Shown here in pieces: positions 47,913 through 56,888 of a stretch of 64,000 nt of DNA. Below the pieces are notes generated by a model, which ran no database searches, had not been told where the DNA came from, and saw only the letters and a program-made list of their open reading frames with translations. Positions within the stretch are counted from its first letter, which is position 1, and every line of letters starts with the position of its first letter. The translations under genes and the position numbers were made by a program. This DNA is from Paracoccaceae bacterium (GTDB lineage: Bacteria > Pseudomonadota > Alphaproteobacteria > Rhodobacterales > Rhodobacteraceae), in NCBI GenBank assembly GCA_902606585.1, contig CACLGX010000004.1, forward strand, positions 48,336 through 112,335, written 5' to 3'.

Positions 47913-49062
47913 AGACTGGAAAAATGGAGGCTTTGGGATTTATTTCCATTGGCCTTTTTGCGCTGCTAAATGTCCATATTGTGACTTCAATAGCCATGTA
48001 AGAAATAATATTGATCAAAAACAATGGCTTAAATCTTACTTAAGCGAAATAAACCGATTTTCGAAAAATACCTCAAGCCGGTTTTTAGATTCTGTTTTCT
48101 TCGGTGGTGGAACACCGAGCCTGATAGAGCCGTGGGTTATCAACGATATTTTAAATGAGATCCAGAAACATTGGACAACCAAAGAGAATTTTGAGGTTAC
48201 ACTAGAAGCTAACCCTGGCTCAGTGGATGCAAAAAATTTTAAAGCTTACAAATCTGCAGGTGTGAATAGAATATCTATGGGTATTCAATCACTTAATGAA
48301 AAAGACCTAAAAGCTTTGGGTCGAACTCATACGGTAAAAGAAGCATTGTCTGCTTTTGAAATTGCTCAGCAAAATTTCACAGCTGTAAGTTTTGATTTAA
48401 TATATGCAAGGCAAAACCAAAAACTGACACAATGGGAAATGGAATTAAATCAAGCCTTAGATTTAGGGGCCAGTCATATATCGTTATATCAGCTAACCGT
48501 TGAGCAGGGCACAGCTTTTGGTGATAGGTATAATCGCGGGTTACTTAAGGGATTACCCAGTGACGATATATCTGCAGAATTATATGATATTACTTCAAAC
48601 TTATGCGAAGAAAGGGGCTTTTCAGCATATGAAGTCTCTAATTATGCGCAAGAAGGCTCCGAAAGCGTACACAATCTTGTCTACTGGCGATATGGTGACT
48701 ACATCGGTATTGGGCCTGGCGCTCATGGTCGTCTCACCATAGATGGTAAAAGATACGCTACCGAAACTTTTTTATCGCCTGAAGAGTGGCTTACAAAGGT
48801 AGAAAATCAAGGTTCTGGAGAATCTTGTCTATCTGAGCTATCCCGACAGCAGCAAGCGGCCGAGATGGTTATGATGGGTTTAAGATTAAACGAAGGAGTT
48901 AATTTTAAGCGGTTTGAAAATTTGTCAGGCTCCTCTTTTTCTGAAGAAAAATTATCTTTTTTAAAAAGCATTCAACTCATCCAGCAAAAAAAGGGAAACA
49001 TAATTGCCACTTTTTCTGGAAGAAAAGTCTTAAACTCTGTACTTGCTGAACTATTAAATTAA
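47905..49062 (+). CDS. hemW: HemW-like radical SAM heme chaperone
   Basis: HemW, formerly mis-called oxygen-independent coproporphyrinogen oxidase, is a radical-SAM protein that binds haem and delivers it to respiratory enzymes. The 385-residue product has the iron-sulfur motif FCAAKCPYCDF (C19, C23, C26), GGGTPSL and the HNLVYWRYGDYIGIGPGAHG block (HNxxYW), which distinguishes HemW from HemN. The start is TTG overlapping the rdgB stop, so it is probably translationally coupled. It is convergent with parB, 11 bases apart. hemD is encoded elsewhere in this window. Confidence 0.92.
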   Translation: MSEDWKNGGFGIYFHWPFCAAKCPYCDFNSHVRNNIDQKQWLKSYLSEINRFSKNTSSRFLDSVFFGGGTPSLIEPWVINDILNEIQKHWTTKENFEVTLEANPGSVDAKNFKAYKSAGVNRISMGIQSLNEKDLKALGRTHTVKEALSAFEIAQQNFTAVSFDLIYARQNQKLTQWEMELNQALDLGASHISLYQLTVEQGTAFGDRYNRGLLKGLPSDDISAELYDITSNLCEERGFSAYEVSNYAQEGSESVHNLVYWRYGDYIGIGPGAHGRLTIDGKRYATETFLSPEEWLTKVENQGSGESCLSELSRQQQAAEMVMMGLRLNEGVNFKRFENLSGSSFSEEKLSFLKSIQLIQQKKGNIIATFSGRKVLNSVLAELLN

Positions 49063-49073
49063 AAGCACCAATA

Positions 49074-49970
49074 TCAGCTACAATTTAATATCACTTCAGA
49101 AATACGATCTAATTCGTCCAAAGATTTATAAGTTATTGAAATTACGCCTTTTTCTTTTCCTTCTTCGTGGTTAATGGAGACTTTCATCCTAAGTGCTGCA
49201 GATAGATCAGATTCCAAAAGAATTGTATCGGCGGGTTTCTCTTTTATTTTTGTTTTATTAGAAACTTTTTTCTCACTAACATTTTTAGCCAACCTTTCTG
49301 CATCTCTTACCGAAAGGCCAAGTGAAATAATCTGTTTTGCTATAGCTAATGGATTGTCACATGTCACCAAAGCCCGAGCATGCCCCGCTGTCAGCTGCCC
49401 TGAAATCAATAGTTCTTGAACTGCTGATGGAAGATTAAGTAGTCTTAATAAGTTGGCTATGTGACTTCTGCTTTTTCCAATTTCTTTTGAAAGTCCGTCT
49501 TGAGTATGATCAAAGTTTTTCATTAAACTCTCGTATCCAAGAGCTTCTTCTATTGGGTTTAAATCGGCCCTTTGCACATTTTCAATTATGGCTATTTCTA
49601 AAACCTCTATATCGGTGAACTCTTTTATAATAACTGGCAGTTCATGAATCTGGGCTCTTTGAGCAGCGCGCCACCTTCGCTCACCTGCTACTATCTCGAA
49701 ACTTTCTTTTGCTCCTTTCTTTTTTCTCACTATTAAAGGTTGGACTATACCTTTTGTTTTAATCGAGTTTGCTAATTCAATTAATTTTTCTTCTTGAAAA
49801 GATTTTCTAGGCTGATTTGGGTTTGGATATATTTTTTCAACCGGTACAAGTTTCTCAATTGTTTGGCTTTCTAAATTTTTTTTGCTGGTTAAAGGTTCGT
49901 TATTGAAGTCACCCATCAAAGATGACAACCCTCGTCCAAGACCTCGTGATTTACTTTTTCTTTCTACCAT
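49074..49970 (-). CDS. parB: Chromosome partitioning protein ParB
   Basis: ParB is the CTP-dependent clamp that loads at parS and spreads along origin-proximal DNA. The ATG at 49970 has GGAGG six bases upstream, so I prefer it over the TTG in the ORF track; this gives 298 residues. Features are an N-terminal RGLGRGLSSLMGD, which stimulates ParA, then the CTPase box GERRWRAAQRA with ENVQRADLNPIEEA. A helix-turn-helix (LSKEIGKSRSHIANLLRLL) and a C-terminal dimerisation segment complete it. It is 13 bases after parA. A perfect parS lies 1.4 kb upstream, inside rsmG. Confidence 0.97.
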   Translation of the reverse strand: MVERKSKSRGLGRGLSSLMGDFNNEPLTSKKNLESQTIEKLVPVEKIYPNPNQPRKSFQEEKLIELANSIKTKGIVQPLIVRKKKGAKESFEIVAGERRWRAAQRAQIHELPVIIKEFTDIEVLEIAIIENVQRADLNPIEEALGYESLMKNFDHTQDGLSKEIGKSRSHIANLLRLLNLPSAVQELLISGQLTAGHARALVTCDNPLAIAKQIISLGLSVRDAERLAKNVSEKKVSNKTKIKEKPADTILLESDLSAALRMKVSINHEEGKEKGVISITYKSLDELDRISEVILNCS

Positions 49971-49983
49971 CAAAAACCTCCTA

Positions 49984-50778
49984 TCAAGAATTATTAGCTA
50001 GTAACTCTTTGGCCAAACTCATATATGCCTTTGATCCCTTTGAAGAAGAATCATAAGTTAAAACAGGCATTGAATACGAAGGCGCTTCACTTACCCGTAC
50101 ATTTCGCGGAATAATTGTTTCAAAAACTAACTCGCGCAGATTACTTCTAGCATCAGCTTCTACCTGTTTGGATAGATTGTTTCTTCCATCAAACATGGTT
50201 AAAACTATTCCTTCAACACGCAAATTCTCATTTGCAGTTTGACGTACTTCTTTAACTGTCAATAAAAGTTGTGAGAGACCCTCAAGCGCAAAAAACTCAC
50301 TCTGTAATGGTATTAAAACAGAGTGCGATGCCACCATCGCGTTAACCGTTAAAATATTTAGAGAAGGTGGACAATCTATAAGGATATAGTCATATTTTTG
50401 TTTGTTTTCCTGTTTTTTTCTAAGTGCTTCATGCAATAAGTAGCTTCTTTTTTCATTTGATATCAAGTCTATGTCTGCTGAGCTCAAATCTATCGTTGCA
50501 GGAACAATACTCAAACCTGATATTTTTGTTTCCATTGCGATCTTTTCTAGTGGAACACCCTCAACCAAAAACTCATATGTCGACAATTCTCGATCCTCTA
50601 CATCTACGCCCAAACCAGTGGATGCATTTCCTTGGGGATCCAAGTCGATAATTAGAACTTTCTTTTTTAATTCTGACAATGCCGCTGCTAAGTTAATAGT
50701 TGTAGTTGTTTTACCAACCCCGCCTTTTTGATTTGTCACTGAAATTATTTTTGCAGTTTTGGACTTATTAGTTGGCAC
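49984..50778 (-). CDS. parA: Chromosome partitioning ATPase ParA
   Basis: ParA is the Walker-type ATPase that binds DNA non-specifically and pulls ParB-parS complexes apart. The 264-residue product has the deviant Walker A NQKGGVGKTTTTINLAAAL (K18-T25 core, with the signature lysine), IDLDPQGNASTGLG, DYILIDCPPSLNILT (Walker B) and PLQSEFFALEGLSQLL. The length is that of chromosomal, not plasmid, ParA. The start is GTG, overlapping the end of rsmG by 11 bases. The operon order rsmG-parA-parB is the chromosomal standard. Confidence 0.97.
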   Translation of the reverse strand: MPTNKSKTAKIISVTNQKGGVGKTTTTINLAAALSELKKKVLIIDLDPQGNASTGLGVDVEDRELSTYEFLVEGVPLEKIAMETKISGLSIVPATIDLSSADIDLISNEKRSYLLHEALRKKQENKQKYDYILIDCPPSLNILTVNAMVASHSVLIPLQSEFFALEGLSQLLLTVKEVRQTANENLRVEGIVLTMFDGRNNLSKQVEADARSNLRELVFETIIPRNVRVSEAPSYSMPVLTYDSSSKGSKAYMSLAKELLANNS

Positions 50779-51382
50779 GCGAAAGCTCTCCTATTTTCAA
50801 AACCACTGACTTTGCATCAGTTATACTGGTAACTGCTTCCCAACTAAAGTTCCAGGTTTTCTCTGCAGCAAACAATTCTTCTTTCCAAGACTTTCCCTTT
50901 GAAAATAAAAGAGTGGTATCATCACTCAAATGGTTAAATGATAAATCAAGAAGACTAGGTAAATCAGCTAAAGCCCTAGCTGATATTACATCAGCCTGCT
51001 GTCTATCGCAGCCCTCTATCCTATTGTTTATAATAGATAAATTTAGATTCAATTCTCTTTTTACAGTGCTAAGAAAAACACATTTTCTTTTATCACTTTC
51101 AACCAAGATTATCTCACCACCAATATTTTTGTCCTGAGCAAGAATTGCCACGACCAGTCCTGGAAATCCTGCCCCAGATCCCATATCCAACCATTTTTTA
51201 AAACTTTTGTTGTTAGCATAAAAAATCTGGGCTGAGTCCAAAATATGACGATTCCATATTTCAGGTACAGTTTTTTCAGAGATTAGATTTATACTCTTAT
51301 TCCACTTTTCAACAAGCAACCCAAGCCGCTGTAAAAGTACTAATGTTTCACGTGAAACATCTATTAAAATATCATCTTTCAT
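50768..51382 (-). CDS. rsmG: 16S rRNA (guanine-N7) methyltransferase RsmG
   Basis: RsmG (GidB) methylates G527 of 16S rRNA using SAM. The 204-residue product has the SAM-binding motif [28 protein letters not shown] and the [10 protein letters not shown] segment. Its fifth to seventh codons before DVSRETLV lead into a perfect parS site, so the centromere sequence is read as protein (Val-Ser-Arg-Glu-Thr). DVSRET near the N-terminus is a common trace of parS in this gene. It overlaps mnmG by 4 bases upstream and parA by 11 bases downstream. Confidence 0.96.
   Translation of the reverse strand: MKDDILIDVSRETLVLLQRLGLLVEKWNKSINLISEKTVPEIWNRHILDSAQIFYANNKSFKKWLDMGSGAGFPGLVVAILAQDKNIGGEIILVESDKRKCVFLSTVKRELNLNLSIINNRIEGCDRQQADVISARALADLPSLLDLSFNHLSDDTTLLFSKGKSWKEELFAAEKTWNFSWEAVTSITDAKSVVLKIGELSRAN
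51344..51359. other. parS centromere site (perfect 16-mer)
   Basis: TGTTTCACGTGAAACA is an exact match to the bacterial parS palindrome. It lies within the 5' coding part of rsmG, about 570 bases upstream of parA and about 4.8 kb from the putative origin. It is the expected ParB loading site. Confidence 0.97.
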
Positions 51383-53244
51383 CCGGCCTTAATCTGATTT
51401 TGACCCTGTTTAACTTTTGATAATATTAAAAAAAGAGCTGCCGGCGTCATTCCTTCTATACGGGAAGCTTGAGCTATATTTTTTGGTTTTTGGGTAAGTA
51501 ATTTATTTTTTAATTCGTTTGATAGGCCAGACATTGACTGATAATCAAAACTGGATGGTATTTTTATCGCTTCATCTCTTTTGATAGCTTCAATATCTTT
51601 CTTCTGCCTATCAATATAATTTGAGTACAGCGCATCTCTATGGACCTGCTGTTGAATCTCACTCTCTGTGAGTGACAACCTACTATCAAATACCGTTATG
51701 CTATCAAAAGTGACGTTTGGAAATGCCAATACTTGTTTCAGGTTTCTTTTATTCCCATCTTGGCTCACCGAAATACCCTGATCTATCAGTTGGTTTGGAG
51801 TAAACTCTTTTTCAGAAAGTATTGTATTGCATTCCTCTATTTTATTGATTTTTTCTAAGAATACCTCCTTTCGATTTGTCGATATACAGCCTATTTCTAT
51901 GCCTTTTGGGGTCAACCGTTGATCTGCATTGTCTGCACGAAGTGAAAGTCTAAATTCTGCTCTTGACGTAAACATTCTATAAGGTTCGCTTACACCTTTA
52001 GAAATTAAGTCATCTATCATAACGCCTATATAACTATCTGACCTCGAAAAAATAATTGCTTCTTCTTCACTTGACACTGCTGCTGCGTTTAATCCAGCAA
52101 CCAATCCCTGCGCCGCCGCCTCTTCATAGCCCGTAGTTCCATTGATTTGACCTGCGAGATAGAGACCACTAACACCATTAACGCTTAAAGTTAGTGATAA
52201 GGACCTAGGATCAACATAGTCATATTCTATCGCATAGCCTGGTTGTAAAATCTCAACCTTCTCTAATCCTTTTATTGAGCGCACGTATTCTTTTTGGGTT
52301 TTTTCCGGGAGTGATGTGGAAATTCCATTAGGATATATGGTGTCAACCGAAAGACCTTCCGGCTCTAAAAACACCTGATGCGATCTTTTATCTCTAAATC
52401 TGACTATTTTATCTTCTATAGAGGGACAGTATCGAGGACCCGCACCGTCTATATGACCTCCATACATTGCTGATTTTGATAGGTTTTTTTCTATAATCTC
52501 ATGCGTCTTCTCGTTAGTAAAAGTTATTCCACAGGAAATTTGCTCTGCTGTTGGGTTTTTTGATAAAAAGGAAAACATTGTAGGCTCAACATCACCGGGC
52601 TGCCTTTCTAGCTCTTCCCAATTTATAGATTTTCCATTTAATCTTGGGGGTGTTCCTGTTTTTAACCTCCCTAGTTTTAAACCAAAACCCTCAATCTTTT
52701 CCGCAAGTTTTAATGATGGATTTGCGTCCATACGGCCAGCCGAATATGAAAAATCTCCTATATAAACCTTTCCTCGAAGAAATGTTCCGGTGGTTATAAT
52801 GGTTGATTTTGCTAAAATTTCAGAGCCATCGGCTAAAATTACACCCCTTACCTCATCCTGAGACCCAACAAGATCAACAACTTCTCCCTCGACGATGGAG
52901 AGGTTTTCAATTGACTTTAAAGCTTTTTTTATTGAATTTTGATACAGTAATCGATCGGCCTGAACCCGCGGTCCCTGAACTGCAGGCCCTTTTTTGCGGT
53001 TAAGTAATCTAAACTGGATACCCGCCTCATCCGCTGAACGCGCCATAATACCGTCCAGCGCATCAATTTCACGCACCAAGTGACCCTTGCCAAGACCACC
53101 TATAGCAGGGTTACATGACATTATGCCGAGATCAGAAGATTTCAGCGTAACGAGAACTGTACTGGCACCCATTCTTGATGAAGCCGCAGCGGCCTCACTA
53201 CCTGCGTGTCCACCACCAACCACGATCACGTCAAATTGTTTCAC
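51379..53244 (-). CDS. mnmG: tRNA uridine 5-carboxymethylaminomethyl modification enzyme MnmG
   Basis: MnmG (GidA) is the FAD- and NADH-dependent partner of MnmE in modifying U34 of certain tRNAs. Motifs are [16 protein letters not shown] (FAD binding), [54 protein letters not shown] and [13 protein letters not shown] prefer the GTG at 53244 (MKQFDV, 621 residues), because AAGGAG lies 8 bases upstream. The ORF track's GTG at 53253 would directly abut the ribosome-binding site. A one-mismatch parS overlaps this start region. Downstream it overlaps rsmG by 4 bases. Confidence 0.96.
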   Translation of the reverse strand: MKQFDVIVVGGGHAGSEAAAASSRMGASTVLVTLKSSDLGIMSCNPAIGGLGKGHLVREIDALDGIMARSADEAGIQFRLLNRKKGPAVQGPRVQADRLLYQNSIKKALKSIENLSIVEGEVVDLVGSQDEVRGVILADGSEILAKSTIITTGTFLRGKVYIGDFSYSAGRMDANPSLKLAEKIEGFGLKLGRLKTGTPPRLNGKSINWEELERQPGDVEPTMFSFLSKNPTAEQISCGITFTNEKTHEIIEKNLSKSAMYGGHIDGAGPRYCPSIEDKIVRFRDKRSHQVFLEPEGLSVDTIYPNGISTSLPEKTQKEYVRSIKGLEKVEILQPGYAIEYDYVDPRSLSLTLSVNGVSGLYLAGQINGTTGYEEAAAQGLVAGLNAAAVSSEEEAIIFSRSDSYIGVMIDDLISKGVSEPYRMFTSRAEFRLSLRADNADQRLTPKGIEIGCISTNRKEVFLEKINKIEECNTILSEKEFTPNQLIDQGISVSQDGNKRNLKQVLAFPNVTFDSITVFDSRLSLTESEIQQQVHRDALYSNYIDRQKKDIEAIKRDEAIKIPSSFDYQSMSGLSNELKNKLLTQKPKNIAQASRIEGMTPAALFLILSKVKQGQNQIKAG

Positions 53245-53252
53245 ATGAAACA
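53237..53252. other. Second parS-like site (one mismatch)
   Basis: TGTTTCACATGAAACA differs from the parS consensus at one central position (G to A). It overlaps the mnmG translation start and lies 1.9 kb from the perfect site and about 2.9 kb from the putative origin. It is probably a functional or weakened ParB site. Confidence 0.8.
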
Positions 53253-53256
53253 CTCC

Positions 53257-54546
53257 TTACTTTCCTAAACAAAAAGACGAGAAAATCTCATCAAGAATTT
53301 TTTCTACATCCACTTTACCAAACAATTCATCTAAGGTGTAGGCAGCTTGTCTTAATTCTTCTGCTGCCAGATCATAAAAGGCTGGTCCATCAGCAATAAA
53401 TTTTTTTGCTGTTGTTAACTTATTTATAGATCTATCGATCGCCTCCTTATGCCGAAATCTTGTTGCAACACCCTGATTTTGAACGTTATTTCCCAATTTA
53501 TTTTTAACAAGATCCATCATGTTATTTATGCCGAAACCTGTTTCAGCTGAAAGACCATTTTTCATATTACCATCATCGCACTTTGATATAAAAGTTAAAA
53601 TGTTTGGGTTCTTTATTTCTGGTAGTTCTTCACCATCATCTGTAAGCACGATAACCAAATCCGAAGAGTTAGCTCTTTCAATAGCCCTATGAATACCTTT
53701 TTTTTCGATCAAATTGCTTGTCTCTCTCAATCCAGCTGTATCTAGCATCGTTACAGGTAGACCATCCAAATCCATCCTTACTTCTATTATGTCTCTAGTT
53801 GTTCCAGCTTGTTCTGATGTTATGGCAGCCTCTCTACCCGCTAGTGCATTTAAAAGTGTAGACTTACCAACATTTGGTTTTCCAACTATAGCTACTTCAA
53901 AGCCAACTCTTATTCGCTCTGCAACATTTATACCTGTTGATTCTGTATATAGGTCTCTGATTATATTAGTTAAAATTGATAATACGTCTTTAGAAACATC
54001 TGTGGGAACTTCTTCATCGGCAAAGTCTATAGTTACTTCAATTAAAGCCATTGCTTTAATTATCATTGAGCGCCATTCTTGGGCTCGTTCCCCTAATTTA
54101 CCTGAAAGAACTTTTAAAGCTTGTACTCTTTGAGCTTCTGTTTCAGCCTCTATAAGATCTGCAAGACCTTCTATTTCTGCCAAATTAAGCTTTTCATTTG
54201 AAAAAGCTCGTCTTGTAAACTCCCCTGGTAATGCTTGTCGGAAATTAGCTATTCTTGAGAGCGCTTCTAAAGCTTTTTGAATTACGGCTATACTCCCATG
54301 AAGGTGTAATTCAACCACATCCTCACCTGTAAAACTATGAGGTCCTTTAAATGGAAGCACTAAAGCCCTATCGAGGTGTAGTCCCTCTTGTGTATATAAA
54401 TCACAAAGTATTGTTTTCCTTGGTTTAATTATGATATCGTTACACAAAGAGTGTAATGACATGAAAGCATCTGGACCTGAAATCCGAACGACTGCAACTC
54501 CGGCGCGTCCCTGAGGTGTGGCAAGCGCATAAATAGTATCAACCAT
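53257..54546 (-). CDS. mnmE: tRNA modification GTPase MnmE
   Basis: MnmE (TrmE) is the GTPase that works with MnmG to build cmnm5U34 in tRNA. The 429-residue product has the formyl-THF-binding N-terminal domain (TIYALATPQGRAGVAVVRISGP, quoted partly to locate it) and a helical domain. Within it the G domain carries GKPNVGKSTLLNAL, the switch region GTTRDII and the DTAGLRE motif. The C-terminal CLGK matches the essential CxGK. It sits 14 bases after rho and just before mnmG, so partner enzymes are neighbours. Confidence 0.96.
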   Translation of the reverse strand: MVDTIYALATPQGRAGVAVVRISGPDAFMSLHSLCNDIIIKPRKTILCDLYTQEGLHLDRALVLPFKGPHSFTGEDVVELHLHGSIAVIQKALEALSRIANFRQALPGEFTRRAFSNEKLNLAEIEGLADLIEAETEAQRVQALKVLSGKLGERAQEWRSMIIKAMALIEVTIDFADEEVPTDVSKDVLSILTNIIRDLYTESTGINVAERIRVGFEVAIVGKPNVGKSTLLNALAGREAAITSEQAGTTRDIIEVRMDLDGLPVTMLDTAGLRETSNLIEKKGIHRAIERANSSDLVIVLTDDGEELPEIKNPNILTFISKCDDGNMKNGLSAETGFGINNMMDLVKNKLGNNVQNQGVATRFRHKEAIDRSINKLTTAKKFIADGPAFYDLAAEELRQAAYTLDELFGKVDVEKILDEIFSSFCLGK

Positions 54547-54560
54547 AAAAAATCCCTAGA

Positions 54561-55832
54561 TTAGGTATTCATAGAATCGAAGAACTCAGAATTTGTCTTT
54601 GTTTGTTTTAATTTTGATAAAAGAAATTCTATCCCATCTGTCGTGCCCATTGGATTTAAAATACGTCTCAAAACAAATGTTTTCTGTAAATCGATCTTAT
54701 CTATAAGAAGATCTTCTTTTCTTGTACCGGACTTCAATATATCTATTGCAGGGAAAACCCTTTTATCAGCGACTTTTCTGTCTAACACGATTTCGCTGTT
54801 ACCTGTTCCTTTAAATTCTTCAAAAATAACTTCATCCATTCTACTTCCTGTATCTATCAACGCTGTAGATATGATGGTTAATGAGCCACCTTCTTCTATA
54901 TTTCGAGCCGCCCCAAAGAACCTTTTTGGTCTTTGAAGAGCGTTTGCATCAACTCCACCTGTTAAAACTTTACCTGATGATGGTATTACGGTGTTAAAAG
55001 CCCTACCCAGCCGGGTTATAGAATCTAAAAGAATAACAACATCACGCTTATGTTCAACAAGTCGCTTTGCTTTTTCTATCACCATTTCTGATACTGCTAC
55101 ATGCCTAGCTGCAGGTTCATCGAAAGTAGAAGATATTACTTCTCCCTTTACTGACCTCTGCATATCAGTAACTTCTTCTGGTCTCTCATCTATAAGAAGA
55201 ACTATAAGATAACACTCTGGGTGATTTTGCTCTATACTATGGGCTATATTTTGCAAGATAACTGTCTTACCGGTTCTTGGTGGTGCAACAATAAGTGACC
55301 GTTGACCCTTACCAATAGGTGCGACTAAATCTATAACTCTTGCTGATTTATCTTTAACCGTTGGATCTTCTATCTCCATAATAAGGCGCTCATCAGGATA
55401 TAGAGGTGTAAGATTGTCGAAAGCTATTTTATGTTTTGCTTTATCAGGATCTTGAAAATTTATTTGATGTGCTTCTATTAAAGCAAAATACCTTTCGTTG
55501 TCTTCTGGTGCTTTTATTAATCCCTCTATCGTATCACCTGTTCTCAATGAGTATTTTCTTATCATTTCTGGGGATACATAAATATCGTCTGGACCTGGTA
55601 AATAGTTGGCTTCCGGTGACCTTAAAAACCCAAATCCATCTTGTAAAACCTCAAGAACACCATCGCCTGCGATTTCCCAACCTTCATCCGCCCTCTCACG
55701 CAGAATCTGAAACATTATTTCACCTTTGCGCATAGTTGATGCATTTTCTATTTCTAGTTCTTCTGCCATAGAAAGAAGATCTTTAGGGCTCTTAACTTTT
55801 AAATCAGATAGGTTTAAGCGAGTAGAAGACAT
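54561..55832 (-). CDS. rho: Transcription termination factor Rho
   Basis: Rho is the hexameric RNA helicase that ends untranslated transcripts. I chose the ATG at 55832 ([16 protein letters not shown]), preceded by AGCAGGT, giving 423 residues; the ORF track's 29 extra codons reach into the origin region. Motifs are the RNA-binding fold ([20 protein letters not shown]), the P-loop [16 protein letters not shown], Walker [18 protein letters not shown] and the Q/R loops near [20 protein letters not shown]. Few intrinsic terminators are visible in this window, so Rho-dependent ends may be common here. It is the first gene left of the putative origin. Confidence 0.97.
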   Translation of the reverse strand: MSSTRLNLSDLKVKSPKDLLSMAEELEIENASTMRKGEIMFQILRERADEGWEIAGDGVLEVLQDGFGFLRSPEANYLPGPDDIYVSPEMIRKYSLRTGDTIEGLIKAPEDNERYFALIEAHQINFQDPDKAKHKIAFDNLTPLYPDERLIMEIEDPTVKDKSARVIDLVAPIGKGQRSLIVAPPRTGKTVILQNIAHSIEQNHPECYLIVLLIDERPEEVTDMQRSVKGEVISSTFDEPAARHVAVSEMVIEKAKRLVEHKRDVVILLDSITRLGRAFNTVIPSSGKVLTGGVDANALQRPKRFFGAARNIEEGGSLTIISTALIDTGSRMDEVIFEEFKGTGNSEIVLDRKVADKRVFPAIDILKSGTRKEDLLIDKIDLQKTFVLRRILNPMGTTDGIEFLLSKLKQTKTNSEFFDSMNT

Positions 55833-56042
55833 ACCGGTACCTGCTAATAATAAATTATTGAAAAACAACACAGAACAGCGTTGTGAAATTTCGGTACACT
55901 GTGTATCAAATTGTGTCAACTTCTTTAGAAATTTATAATTATCAGCTTTTCTATTTAGCTAGAAGGAAAATCAAAACTTTCTGTTAAATATAAAAATAAT
56001 ATTTATATAAGATATAGAAGATATTGTAGGTATCGAGAAAAG

Positions 56043-56064
56043 TGTGGATAAAATTTAATCCACA
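56043..56064. promoter_or_regulatory. Inverted pair of DnaA boxes
   Basis: TGTGGATAA (56043-56051, a perfect box on the minus strand) faces TAATCCACA (56056-56064, one mismatch on the plus strand) across four A/T bases. This forms a near-palindrome in the putative origin. Confidence 0.85.
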
Positions 56065-56258
56065 TTCTAATCAAATAAAATTTCACTGTAAGTAATTAAA
56101 AAATAGGAAAAAAAAATTTAATTAACAATTTGTGGGTTATTATTAAAGTTCATACTCACAAAGGATAAAATGTAATTTATTTTTTATAAAGAACAGAATA
56201 AATTAAAAACATAAGAAAAAAATATAATGTTAACAAATACAGTAAAACAAAACATTTT

Positions 56259-56267
56259 TTATCCACA
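56259..56267 (+). promoter_or_regulatory. Perfect DnaA box upstream of maf
   Basis: TTATCCACA on the plus strand exactly matches the DnaA box consensus. It ends 9 bases before the first possible maf start codon (56277) and 21 bases before the preferred one (56289), so bound DnaA would sit over the maf promoter or leader. Confidence 0.85.
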
Positions 56268-56288
56268 AAACCATACATGGATTTATTA

Positions 56289-56888
56289 ATGAGCGGAGAA
56301 CTTATTCTAGCGTCTTCTTCTGAAGTGAGAAAAGAACTATTAGAAAAGTCGAATATATCTTTTTTTTCAGTCGAACCAAATATAGACGAGGATGCTGTAA
56401 AATCCACTTTATTGGTCGAAAATTATTCACCTCGCGACATAGCAGACGCATTGGCAGAACTGAAAGCTAGTAAGATTTCCTTAAAAACCCCAGATAGTTT
56501 GGTATTGGGATGCGACCAGATTTTAGAATTCGAAGGTATTTTATTGGAGAAGCCGCCATCTAAAAATTTAGCTGTGCAGCAATTAATTAAAATTTCAGGA
56601 AAAAAACACAGTGCTTATTCTGCAGCGGTTATATTCGAAAACTCTAAACCTATTTGGCGTTTCGTTGGTAAAGCGGATTTATTTTTAAAAAATAATAGTG
56701 AGGAATATATTTCTGACTATGTAAGTAGAAATTGGGATAGTATTAAGCACAGTGTGGGTGGTTATAAAATAGAAGAAGAAGGTTGCCGTTTGTTTTCAAA
56801 GATTAATGGTGATTATTTCTCTATTTTGGGTATGCCATTACTAGAAATTATAAACTTCCTATGTATCAGAGGTGTAATTGATGGATGA
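56289..56888 (+). CDS. maf: Maf-family nucleotide pyrophosphatase
   Basis: Maf proteins hydrolyse non-canonical or excess nucleoside triphosphates (dTTP/UTP or m7GTP types) and are linked to septum inhibition. The product is 199 residues from MSGELILASSSEVR (ATG 56289); an ATG four codons earlier is also open. Motifs are LASSSEVRKELLEK, VLGCDQILEFEG (a conserved Cys-Asp-Gln), and SAYSAAVIFEN. It is the first gene to the right of the putative origin and overlaps aroE by 8 bases. No good ribosome-binding site is visible, so it may be leaderless or weakly translated. The substrate subclass is undetermined. Confidence 0.9.
   Translation: MSGELILASSSEVRKELLEKSNISFFSVEPNIDEDAVKSTLLVENYSPRDIADALAELKASKISLKTPDSLVLGCDQILEFEGILLEKPPSKNLAVQQLIKISGKKHSAYSAAVIFENSKPIWRFVGKADLFLKNNSEEYISDYVSRNWDSIKHSVGGYKIEEEGCRLFSKINGDYFSILGMPLLEIINFLCIRGVIDG

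Larger units (their letters stand above)
55833..56288. other. Putative chromosomal replication origin (oriC)
   Basis: This 456-base gene-free gap between divergent rho and maf is extremely AT-rich. It holds perfect DnaA boxes on both strands (56043-56051 minus, 56259-56267 plus), a one-mismatch box at 56056-56064 and a weaker TAACCCACA at 56131-56139 (minus). A/T runs between about 56100 and 56260 could serve as the unwinding element. Gene direction diverges here. The flanks (rho-mnmE-mnmG-rsmG-parAB and maf-aroE-coaE-dnaQ) are those of the Caulobacter-type origin, with parS sites 3-5 kb away. Confidence 0.82.

Noticed and set aside
53714-54133. 139-residue ORF antisense to the mnmE G domain
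   Set aside because: Shadow of a conserved P-loop region. No start signals or family features.
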